From contig JANPDG010000103.1 of assembly GCA_031431335.1 (NCBI GenBank), forward strand, positions 1-8,104: 8,104 bases of DNA, in the 5' to 3' direction. Shown here piece after piece: positions 1 through 6,571 of the stretch (position 1 is its first letter; each line of letters begins with the position of its first letter). The stretch comes from JAAFIP01 sp031431335 (GTDB taxonomy: Bacteria; Pseudomonadota; Gammaproteobacteria; Burkholderiales; Burkholderiaceae_C). Made by a program: the position numbers and the translations under genes. A model generated the notes under the pieces. The model was not told the origin of the DNA, did not search any database, and saw only the letters and a program-made list of their open reading frames with translations.

Positions 1-146
1 GACATTTTTTTGTACGCCTCAAAAGTCAACAGCGTAAATGCAGGCCGCCCACGGTCCGTAATGATGACCGGCCCCTGCGCCGCCGCGCGTTTAGCAGCTG
101 ACACATCGCGCGTGAAATCTCGGCTAGAAAACGTAAGTGATAGCAT
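1..146 (-). CDS. Phd/YefM family antitoxin, partial (C-terminus off left edge)
   Basis: This is the N-terminal part (48 codons) of a Phd/YefM-type antitoxin, which binds its own operator DNA and neutralises a cognate toxin. The translation begins MLSLTFSSRDFTRDVSAAKR and continues through the family hallmark GPVIITDRGRPAF at residues 25-37, followed by LLTFEAYKKM. It matches the N-terminal DNA-binding fold of the family, usually about 75-90 aa. The ATG at 144-146 has a strong Shine-Dalgarno, GAAGGA (complement of 154-159), 7 nt upstream, so the start is well supported. The gene has its own promoter and operator (177-205). The toxin gene, often a VapC/PIN or RelE-type protein in such pairs, would lie beyond the left edge and cannot be seen. 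Family call from recognised motif; toxin identity is inference. Confidence 0.85.
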   Translation of the reverse strand, partial: MLSLTFSSRDFTRDVSAAKRAAAQGPVIITDRGRPAFTLLTFEAYKKM

Positions 147-176
147 AACTTGATCCTTCAAAAACTGAATGTTTGT

Positions 177-205
177 ATGTTATGACAAATTTAGCTATTT
201 GTCTA
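177..205 (-). promoter_or_regulatory. Promoter and palindromic operator of the Phd-type antitoxin
   Basis: On the minus strand, TAGACA (complement of 200-205; 5/6 match to the -35 consensus) is followed after 17 nt by TAACAT (complement of 177-182; 4/6 match to the -10). A perfect inverted repeat, GACAAAT (184-190) and ATTTGTC (197-203) with a 6-nt loop, fills the spacer and overlaps the -35. This is the usual place for an autoregulatory antitoxin operator. The predicted transcript would start near 170, about 24 nt before the ATG at 146. The repeat lacks a following T-tract on either strand, which argues against a terminator for the upstream HTH gene. Confidence 0.55.
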
Positions 206-226
206 CTGAAGGGATGTAAATCTGCC

Positions 227-619
227 TTAAACCTGCTGAGCCTTAGCAAAAGCCAAAATCACTTCGCGCACGATTTTGCGCTGCGGCACAGGCAGTTTGA
301 GAAAAGCTTCGAAAGTCTCTCTTTCAAGATAACCCACCCCATCTTCCCATCGCTGTCTTTGCTCTCGAACTGAATTGCGCACCTCGTCACCAAACCGTAA
401 AACCTCTGGTTCAATTTTTAAAATCCCAGCCAGTGTTTGAAGCTTGTCTTGCCCCGGGATAGCCTCACCGCGCAACCAGCGCGAAACAGCCTGGAAAGTC
501 ACCGACTTTCCCCAATAGTGGGCATTGAACTGCTTTTCCAGAACCCCTGGACGCGCCTCTAAACCAGCGGCCAACATCGCCGTTCGCAGCCTCTCTGCAA
601 ATTCCAGTTTTTCATTCAT
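227..619 (-). CDS. XRE/Cro-CI-like HTH transcriptional regulator
   Basis: A 130-aa protein with a single N-terminal helix-turn-helix of the XRE/lambda-repressor class, residues about 5-75. Helices FAERLRTAMLAAGL and LEKQFNAHYW lead into the recognition region VTFQAVSRWLRGEAIP and then KLQTLAGILKIEPEVLRFG. The C-terminal 50 residues are charged and helical, with no peptidase or metal-binding motif, so it is a simple DNA-binding protein rather than a LexA/CI-type protease. It is transcribed divergently from the type III mod gene across an AT-rich control region with repeated heptamers. This resembles the controller genes of other restriction-modification systems. A role in timing mod/res expression and its own is inferred. 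ATG at 617-619 is the first start; no strong Shine-Dalgarno is visible. The phd gene lies 80 nt downstream on the same strand but has its own promoter. Confidence 0.8.
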   Translation of the reverse strand: MNEKLEFAERLRTAMLAAGLEARPGVLEKQFNAHYWGKSVTFQAVSRWLRGEAIPGQDKLQTLAGILKIEPEVLRFGDEVRNSVREQRQRWEDGVGYLERETFEAFLKLPVPQRKIVREVILAFAKAQQV

Positions 620-649
620 GCCGCAAACTTAAATTCCAGTGGCATAAAA

Positions 650-679
650 ATTAAACTTCGTGTTGTATTATTGGTTCAA
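650..679 (-). promoter_or_regulatory. Predicted promoter of the HTH regulator gene
   Basis: Reading the minus strand, TTGAAC (complement of 674-679) and TTTAAT (complement of 650-655) are separated by 18 nt and match sigma-70 elements moderately well. The transcript would start near 643, giving a leader of about 24 nt before the ATG at 619. Both hexamers coincide with copies of the repeated heptamer described for this region, which would suit autorepression. Confidence 0.4.
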
Positions 680-721
680 TTATTTGTTGAACTTTTAGTT
701 TAATTGCGCAGTTCTTGAACT
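651..721. promoter_or_regulatory. Divergent control region with repeated TTRAACY heptamers (candidate operators)
   Basis: Five copies of one heptamer lie between the divergent HTH gene and mod: TTAAACT 651-657, TTGAACC on the minus strand (complement of 673-679), TTGAACT 687-693, TTAAACT on the minus strand (complement of 697-703) and TTGAACT 715-721. Copies 2 and 3 form a 6-bp inverted repeat with a 7-nt spacer. Copies 3 and 4 form a near-palindrome around 695. They overlap the predicted minus-strand promoter and a possible plus-strand -10, TTTAAT (699-704). No convincing -35 is seen for mod. Binding by the neighbouring XRE regulator is inferred from position and symmetry. Confidence 0.4.
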
Positions 722-747
722 CGGATCTGCTTTACCGATTCTTTCCC

Positions 748-2739
748 ATGCCCAAATCCCTGCTTGAACAACTGCCCGAAATAGTAGCCAATGGCCGCAA
801 AGAGGCCGAAAAAATCCTAGAAGGCATTGAAAACCGCCACCGCGTGACACTACAAACCCGCGAAGTGGTGCTGCCCGCCAAAGATTCAGCAGCGCAAGAC
901 TGGGTAACGGCGCAAGCTCGCGCAGCGCAGCGGGAAGTATTTGCACCCGGCCAAGCCAGTTTGATTACCAGCACGCAACCTATGCTGGGTGCCGAAGCAT
1001 CCACAAACGCAGCGCCATGGACCAACCGCTTGATTTACGGTGACAACATGCTGGCTATGGCTGCGCTGCTGGCTGGGGACGAAACAACGCCAAGTCTACG
1101 AGGCAAGGTGGATTTGATCTACATCGACCCGCCATTTGATAGCAAGGCCGACTACCGCACCAAAGTCAGCCTTCCCGGGGTAGAACTAGAACAACGACCC
1201 ACCGTGATTGAGCAGTTTGCGTACTCCGACACTTGGAGCGATGGCACGGCTTCGTACTTGGCGATGATTACGCCCCGGCTGATTTTGATGCGCGAGTTAC
1301 TGGCGGAGACCGGTTCGATTTATGTGCACCTAGATTGGCATGTTGGGCATTATGTGAAGTTAATTCTTGACGAGGTGTACGGTAAAAGCAATATGCTTAA
1401 CGAGGTCATCTGGTACTACCGTCGATGGAATATTGCTGGAACGACTTTTGCAAGAAATCACGACACAATTTTCGTCTACAACAAACGTAAAGGAAGTCAT
1501 TACTTCAATCAACTCTACATTCCGAAATCTGAAAAATCTAGCGGGAATGGCAAAGCGTGGATCAGCGTAATTGGGGAAGATGGCGTGCGCCGTTCAACCT
1601 TAACAGAGGAGGAATCAAAAGGCGTTCCTATGCCTGATGTTTGGGATATCTCAATGATTAATCCCGTGGGGCTAGAGCGAGTAGATTACGCAACTCAAAA
1701 ACCAGAAAAACTATTAGAAAGAATTATTGGAGCTTCTTGCCCTGCACACGGAATAGTTTTAGACGTTAATGGCGGATCGGGTGTTACCGCTGCAGTTGCC
1801 GAAAGATTAGGATATCGCTGGGTCACCACGGATATCGGCAAACCCGCCTGCATGATCATGCGCAAACGTTTGATCGACCAAAACGCAAAGCCTTTCCTAT
1901 ATCAAGCCATTGGCGACTACCAGGTAGAAGCAGCTAAAGCCACTCTGGGCCGTGATTTCAGAATCGGCGATCTGTCACAAATCGTACTTTCGCTATTCGG
2001 TGCGCTGCCGTTGCCGCATGATGTAAACCCACAGCGTAACTTAGGGCAGATTGCAAGCATCGCACTTGGAGCCAAACGGAGCAGCAAAACGTTGGTGCTG
2101 GCTGACTCACCTAACAAGCTGACAGGTGCAGCGACGCTGAAAAAAGCGATTGCACAACGCGATAACCTGATGGGAGGTTGGGACAGGGTAGTGGTGCTTG
2201 GCTGGAACTTTGAGCCTTCCATTGGCGAGACCATCACCGCGCTGAACGATTCTCGGCTAGAGGTGCTGGTGATTCCACCCGACTTAATGGACAGACTCAA
2301 GAAAAAAGGCGGCTTGGACAAGTTGCGCGGGCAGGTGCGTTTCTCTTCATTGCAATATTTGACCATCCACCCTGTGGAGCACAAAGCTGAGGCCGAACAA
2401 GAACATATCACCGTAAAACTCAAAAACTACGTGCTGCTGTCGCCCGAAGCCATCAACCTAGACGATGCAAACCGCATCAAGCTGCAAGCAGTGATTAACA
2501 AAGAGCCACTGGCTTTGATTGAATACTGGGCAGTTGACCCAGACTACGACGGCAAGGTGTTCAGATCAGTCTGGCAAGACTACCGAGGCAATACGGCTAA
2601 CGACGAGGACGTGCTTCGGGTGGTAACGCAGGCTGTAGTGTCCGTGCCGCTTAAAGCGGGCGTGCGCAAGGTGTGCGTACGCGTGGTGGATGTGTTTGGC
2701 TTTGAGGCCGAAGTGGTCAGCACGGTGGGTGTGGCATGA
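748..2739 (+). CDS. mod: Type III restriction-modification DNA methyltransferase subunit Mod
   Basis: Adenine-specific DNA methyltransferase (Mod), 663 aa, which recognises the target site, methylates adenine N6 using S-adenosylmethionine, and forms the nuclease complex with Res. Catalytic motif IV, DPPF, is at residues 127-130. The AdoMet-binding motif I lies downstream (LDVNGGSGVT, residues 338-347), so the order is IV before I, the beta class. A conserved ATQKPEKLLERI stretch precedes motif I (315 on). Residues between them form the target-recognition domain. Motif I carries NGGSG where many relatives have FAGSG; GSG is kept, and related families also vary here, so activity is expected. 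The start is uncertain: the open frame begins at TTG 715, but ATG 748 gives the family-like N-terminus MPKSLLEQLPEIVANGRKEA. The stop overlaps the res start as ATGA. Confidence 0.93.
   Translation: MPKSLLEQLPEIVANGRKEAEKILEGIENRHRVTLQTREVVLPAKDSAAQDWVTAQARAAQREVFAPGQASLITSTQPMLGAEASTNAAPWTNRLIYGDNMLAMAALLAGDETTPSLRGKVDLIYIDPPFDSKADYRTKVSLPGVELEQRPTVIEQFAYSDTWSDGTASYLAMITPRLILMRELLAETGSIYVHLDWHVGHYVKLILDEVYGKSNMLNEVIWYYRRWNIAGTTFARNHDTIFVYNKRKGSHYFNQLYIPKSEKSSGNGKAWISVIGEDGVRRSTLTEEESKGVPMPDVWDISMINPVGLERVDYATQKPEKLLERIIGASCPAHGIVLDVNGGSGVTAAVAERLGYRWVTTDIGKPACMIMRKRLIDQNAKPFLYQAIGDYQVEAAKATLGRDFRIGDLSQIVLSLFGALPLPHDVNPQRNLGQIASIALGAKRSSKTLVLADSPNKLTGAATLKKAIAQRDNLMGGWDRVVVLGWNFEPSIGETITALNDSRLEVLVIPPDLMDRLKKKGGLDKLRGQVRFSSLQYLTIHPVEHKAEAEQEHITVKLKNYVLLSPEAINLDDANRIKLQAVINKEPLALIEYWAVDPDYDGKVFRSVWQDYRGNTANDEDVLRVVTQAVVSVPLKAGVRKVCVRVVDVFGFEAEVVSTVGVA
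1345..1810 (+). other. AT-rich target-recognition segment of mod
   Basis: This stretch of mod, residues about 200-354, covers the variable target-recognition domain and runs up to motif I. By hand count, 1381-1740 is 152/360 GC (42%), with single lines at 33% and 37%. Flanking mod lines are about 47-58%, and the res line at 3001-3060 is 65%. Codons such as AAA, AAT, TTA and AGA are common here and rarer outside. Type III mod genes are known to exchange recognition domains between alleles, so the segment may have a separate origin. Boundaries are approximate. Confidence 0.5.
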
Positions 2740-5717
2740 GCGACAAGTCAGACAATCAAATGGCCCTATCAACGGGACTAACCCTCAAAACCAACCAGCT
2801 CTGCTTGGGCCTTGAATCAGGTGCGGCAGACATACTAGAACTGGTGACACCCACTACCGCAGAGCTGCTGACTTGGTGGTTTGGCGAAGAGACCGTGCTT
2901 TCCCGTGGCGGACTGAACTTTCACGCGGGGCAAAAGCAAGCTATTTTGAACGCCATCGTGGCGCACGAGGTTTTGGGTAAAGACCATGCGCAATGGTCGC
3001 TGCTAGACCTGTACAAGGCCGCTGCACCTGATGCGCTGCTGGCTGGCACGCGCATGGGTGAAGTGGCACAGGCCAAACACATGCACCCTAAGTATTGCTT
3101 CAAGATGGCCACGGGTACGGGCAAAACATGGGTGTTGCAGGCGCTGATGATTTGGCAGCTGTTGAACAAAACTGCTGCGCTGGCTGAGGGCGTTGACGAT
3201 GCGCGGTTTACCCGGCAGTTTATGGTGGTGGCACCGGGGCTGATTGTGTATGAACGGCTGCTAGATGCGTTTTGCGGCAAGCTGGTTGAAGGTGGCCATG
3301 GTGATGCACATGGTAAAAGTTCAAGAGACTTCAATACGTCCGACATAGCCCGGTTTGCCGACCTGTTCATTCCCGAGGCTTACCGTGAGGTGGTGTTTGC
3401 CTTTGTGCGCGGCAATGTGTGTCAAAAAAGCGAAATTGGTTTGAAGGCTACGGGCAACGGCATGATTGCTGTGACTAACTGGCACTTATTGACGGAAGGT
3501 GACGTTACCGAGGACATTGAAGACTTGGAGGAGATAGAAACACCCGGCGCGCCGCTAGAGCCACAGCAGGTCGTTGCTGCGGTGCTGCCGCTGATGCCGG
3601 GCAGAGCTACAGGCAACAGCTTAGACGTATTGGACCGGCGCTATGCACGCGGCAACGTGCTGGATTTTTTGGCTGATTTGCCTGAACTGATGGTGTTTAA
3701 CGACGAAGCACACCACATTCATGAATTTAAGCGGGAAGGCGAAACCACCGAGGTGGAGTGGCAAAAAAGCCTAAGCCGGATTGCCGCAACCAAAGGCAGG
3801 CGCTTTGTGCAGGTCGATTTTTCAGCCACACCCTACAACGATGTGGGTGCGGGCAAAAATAAACGCAAGCTGTACTTCCCCCACATCATTACGGACTTTG
3901 ACTTGAAAAGCGCCATGCGGGCGGGGCTGGTGAAGTCGCTAGTATTAGACCGACGCAAAGAAATTGGTGCGCTGCCGCTAGAGTTCAAAGCCGAGCGCGA
4001 TGGTGACGGCAACCCCATTTTGAGCGAAGGCCAGCGTGTGATGCTGCGCGCTGGTTTGAAAAAGCTGCGTAAACTGGAAGCTGACTTTGCCAAGCTGGAT
4101 GCTACGCGCTATCCCAAAATGCTGGTGGTGTGTGAAGACACCACAGTGTCGCCACTGGTAGCGGCTTTTTTACAAGACGAAGGCTTGAACGCTGATGAGG
4201 TGATGACCATTGACTCTGGCAAAAAAGCCGAGCTGGGCGAGAAAGACTGGGCACCTGTGCGCGAGCGCCTTTTTAGCGTTGACCATCACGCTAGTCCCAA
4301 AGTCATTGTCAGCGTGTTGATGCTGCGTGAGGGCTTTGACGTGAACAACATTTGCGTTATCGTGCCATTGCGCTCGTCACAGGCGCAGATTTTGTTAGAG
4401 CAAACTATTGGGCGCGGCTTGCGGCTAATGTGGCGTGACGATGAATATACCGATTTGAAGCGTGAAAACCGTGAACGTATTAACGCGGGGCAGGAACCAG
4501 GTAGTTTGATTGATGTGTTGTCTATTGTTGAGCACCCTGCATTTCAGTCGTTTTATGACGATTTGATTAACGAAGGATTGGCTGGTGCGACGGGTGACGA
4601 TATGGATGACACCAGCGCTACGGGCGACGTGATAGCCGCCGAACTGCGACAAGGTTATGAGGCGTTTGACTTTGGCATTCCGTTCATTTTGCAAGAAGCG
4701 GACGAGGTGCGCGATCACCATGCTTTCGACTTGACAGCTCTGCCTGCCTTCACCGCAATGACCCACGCGGATCTCAGCGGATTGCTGGGTAAGGGAGATA
4801 CTTTTATTTCCCAAGACCTGCAAAGCTCAACGCTGTTTGGCGACTATCGAGTTGACGGTGCAGTCATGAACGTGGGCGGTTACAACGAGTATTTAACACG
4901 CTTGACGCGCCGCATCAGCCAAGCGCTGAGCTCTGATCTGCCTAAGGGCAACAAAATAGCGACGCATTTGGCCAAACCTTATTTGCAGGTCAATACCGCA
5001 GAGCTGACTGGTTGGCTGGACGACTATATCTGGACGCAGTTGTTTGATGCCGCGTTTAACCCGCAAGATGACGAAAACTGGCGTTTGTTGCTGTTGCAAC
5101 CCGTGGTTGACCACATTACCAAGGTGTTTGCAGTCGTGCTTTTAGATTCTGAGCAAAAACATATCACGGGAAAAACTGAGGTGCATTTACGGATGCTGTC
5201 CGAAGTGCCTAAACTCATGATGCGCGAAAGCCACTCGATTGAGGTGTCCAAATGCATTTACACCCGGTTGGCCTGGCCCGCACATAGCGGGGGACTGGAG
5301 CGTGCTTTTATCCACTGGGCGCAAGCTGATACGCATATTTTGGCGTTTTGCAAGGTCAGCGAAAATCGCCACACCTTTGCACGGCTGCGCTACGTCAAAG
5401 ACGACGGGTTACCCGCTTTTTACTCACCAGATTTCATGGTGCGCACCGAAAGCGCTTTGTATTTGGTTGAAACCAAGGCACAGCAACAAACCATACATCC
5501 CAATGTGCAACGCAAGCTCAGAGCAGCTACCGCATGGTGTGGGCGCATCAATGGCTTGCCGCCTGAGCAGCGCTGCAACCTGTCTTGGCATTACGTCTTG
5601 TTGGCAGAGCCGATGCTGCTGGAATGGCAGGCTAAAGGTGCACGCTTAGCCGAATTGCTGGACTTTGCTCGCTTGCGGCCTCTAGCGGACGCCAGTATGC
5701 AAGAGCGGTTAATTTGA
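2736..5717 (+). CDS. res: Type III restriction endonuclease subunit Res (helicase-nuclease)
   Basis: The 993-aa Res subunit of a type III restriction enzyme, an ATP-dependent DNA translocase and nuclease that cleaves DNA only in complex with Mod. The superfamily 2 helicase motifs are intact: Walker A ATGTGKT (residues 125-131), Walker B DEAH (323-326), motif III SATP (363-366), LREGFDV, and motif VI QTIGRGLR (556-563). The C-terminal PD-(D/E)xK nuclease is also intact: SPDF with Asp899 and ETK with Glu912 and Lys914, preceded by GGLERAF (Glu855). Length is typical for the family. Its ATG overlaps the mod stop by 4 bp (ATGA), implying translational coupling and one transcript. No frameshift or internal stop is present, so a working restriction enzyme is expected. 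It ends 99 nt from the convergent mntA gene. Confidence 0.94.
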   Translation: MSDKSDNQMALSTGLTLKTNQLCLGLESGAADILELVTPTTAELLTWWFGEETVLSRGGLNFHAGQKQAILNAIVAHEVLGKDHAQWSLLDLYKAAAPDALLAGTRMGEVAQAKHMHPKYCFKMATGTGKTWVLQALMIWQLLNKTAALAEGVDDARFTRQFMVVAPGLIVYERLLDAFCGKLVEGGHGDAHGKSSRDFNTSDIARFADLFIPEAYREVVFAFVRGNVCQKSEIGLKATGNGMIAVTNWHLLTEGDVTEDIEDLEEIETPGAPLEPQQVVAAVLPLMPGRATGNSLDVLDRRYARGNVLDFLADLPELMVFNDEAHHIHEFKREGETTEVEWQKSLSRIAATKGRRFVQVDFSATPYNDVGAGKNKRKLYFPHIITDFDLKSAMRAGLVKSLVLDRRKEIGALPLEFKAERDGDGNPILSEGQRVMLRAGLKKLRKLEADFAKLDATRYPKMLVVCEDTTVSPLVAAFLQDEGLNADEVMTIDSGKKAELGEKDWAPVRERLFSVDHHASPKVIVSVLMLREGFDVNNICVIVPLRSSQAQILLEQTIGRGLRLMWRDDEYTDLKRENRERINAGQEPGSLIDVLSIVEHPAFQSFYDDLINEGLAGATGDDMDDTSATGDVIAAELRQGYEAFDFGIPFILQEADEVRDHHAFDLTALPAFTAMTHADLSGLLGKGDTFISQDLQSSTLFGDYRVDGAVMNVGGYNEYLTRLTRRISQALSSDLPKGNKIATHLAKPYLQVNTAELTGWLDDYIWTQLFDAAFNPQDDENWRLLLLQPVVDHITKVFAVVLLDSEQKHITGKTEVHLRMLSEVPKLMMRESHSIEVSKCIYTRLAWPAHSGGLERAFIHWAQADTHILAFCKVSENRHTFARLRYVKDDGLPAFYSPDFMVRTESALYLVETKAQQQTIHPNVQRKLRAATAWCGRINGLPPEQRCNLSWHYVLLAEPMLLEWQAKGARLAELLDFARLRPLADASMQERLI

Positions 5718-5816
5718 ATCTGCAGTTTAACTAAATGGCTAGTGACTGAACTCAACCGCCCTTGCTGGCGATGCTGTAATCCGCAGTCTAAAAAATATCT
5801 TCTCGTATAAATTTTT

Positions 5817-6122
5817 TCACAACAGCTTGCCAACACGCTTAATATGGCTGAGCAAGCTCGGGTTATCGATCTGTTTGAGCAATGACAAGTCGATGGTGTA
5901 GGGCAGCATCAAATCGTCAAGCTCACCGTTGATGCGCAACAGATCAGAGAACATTAGATCTGGCGCGTCTAGTGTCAAATCAATATCAGAGCCTGGGCGA
6001 AAGTTGCCTTTGGCGCGCGAGCCGTACACAATGGCGCGCTCGATGCCAGCATGCTGAGCCAACACACCGCGCAACATGCCCAGCGTGCGCGGCGATAAAC
6101 CAAAATCAGTGCTTGCTGCCAT
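5817..6122 (-). CDS. mntA: MntA-type minimal nucleotidyltransferase antitoxin (MNT domain)
   Basis: A 101-aa minimal nucleotidyltransferase of the MNT family. The catalytic signature GSX10DXD is complete: Gly34-Ser35, ten residues, then Asp46 and Asp48 (GSRAKGNFRPGSDIDLTL). A third acidic residue, Asp78, lies in YTIDLSLL. In characterised HepT-MntA pairs (type VII toxin-antitoxin) MntA transfers AMP to a tyrosine of the HEPN RNase toxin and silences it. The start at 6122 overlaps the end of hepT by 17 nt, the usual hepT-mntA arrangement and a sign of translational coupling. No clear Shine-Dalgarno is seen. The protein ends at HIKRVGKLL. Its partner is interrupted by a stop codon, so this may now be an orphan antitoxin. 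Confidence 0.88.
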   Translation of the reverse strand: MAASTDFGLSPRTLGMLRGVLAQHAGIERAIVYGSRAKGNFRPGSDIDLTLDAPDLMFSDLLRINGELDDLMLPYTIDLSLLKQIDNPSLLSHIKRVGKLL

Positions 6123-6552
6123 GTTTATGGCCGTGTGCGATGCCTGTCATTTTTTGCTCAAGCACTGCAAACAAAGCAGCGTACGAGGTGGTGATTTTTT
6201 GCACCAAGGCGTTTGCGGTGTCGCGGTTATAGGTATGGGAGGACAGATTACGGCTGACGATCATGTCCATCCAGTTTTCTCCATCGGCAATCAGCTCGGC
6301 TGCAAACGCTGCGCGCGTGGAATCACGAGAAGCGATGACTGTGATGTTGCCTAATGAACGCAAATAATCTTTCATCACATTCCAAGCCAGCTCGTGGGTA
6401 AACTCAAAGGCTTGAATCAAACCTTACTGCTCTAGCTCAGTCAGGCTGCGCTGCGCACCCAGCTCTACTGCCGATTGCAGCTGCACACGGGCGCGCTTAA
6501 AGCTGTCTAGTCGTTGCAGCCAGCGCACATCATCAGCTTGAAAGTCAGTCAT
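6106..6552 (-). pseudogene. hepT: HepT-type HEPN toxin (nucleotidyltransferase substrate-binding protein), interrupted by a nonsense codon
   Basis: The frame from ATG 6552 to the stop at 6106 encodes a 148-codon HEPN protein of the HI0074/HepT type with one in-frame TAA at codon 43 (6424-6426). Before it the protein begins MTDFQADDVRWLQRLDSFKR and ends TELEQ. After it, in the same frame, comes GLIQAFEFTHELAWNVMKDY, the most conserved stretch of the family. Relatives read through this junction, usually with Gln or Lys, so CAA to TAA (forward G to A at 6426) explains the break. The RNase and AMPylation motif RX4HXY is kept as Arg101, His106 and Tyr108 (RNLSSHTY). The gene starts 19 nt after hisA and overlaps mntA by 17 nt. 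A TTG 3 nt past the stop could restart translation, but the product would lack the N-terminal helices. Loss of toxin function is inferred. Confidence 0.85.
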
Positions 6553-6571
6553 GTTGGTTTATCCGATTAAC

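Noticed and set aside
599..640. Direct repeat AAATTCCAGT at 599-608 and 631-640
   Set aside because: One copy lies inside the HTH coding sequence, the other in its leader. There is no symmetry and no relation to the promoter boxes, so it is probably chance.
715..747. TTG at 715 as the start of mod
   Set aside because: It adds 11 residues that do not look like the family N-terminus, lacks a Shine-Dalgarno, and lies within a few nucleotides of the predicted transcription start and inside an operator-like heptamer. ATG 748 is preferred, though it also lacks a clear Shine-Dalgarno.
1917..2423. 168-codon open frame on the minus strand inside mod
   Set aside because: It is antisense to the conserved C-terminal half of mod and its translation (Ser/Pro/Cys-rich) matches nothing recognisable.
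5239..5649. 136-codon open frame on the plus strand inside res
   Set aside because: It overlaps the conserved nuclease domain of res in another frame and has no supported start or domain.
5790..5817. AAAAAAT ... ATTTTTT inverted repeat between res and mntA as a bidirectional terminator
   Set aside because: The 7-bp stem is pure A-T with a 14-nt loop, too weak to count as an intrinsic terminator. No GC-rich hairpin was seen in 5718-5816.
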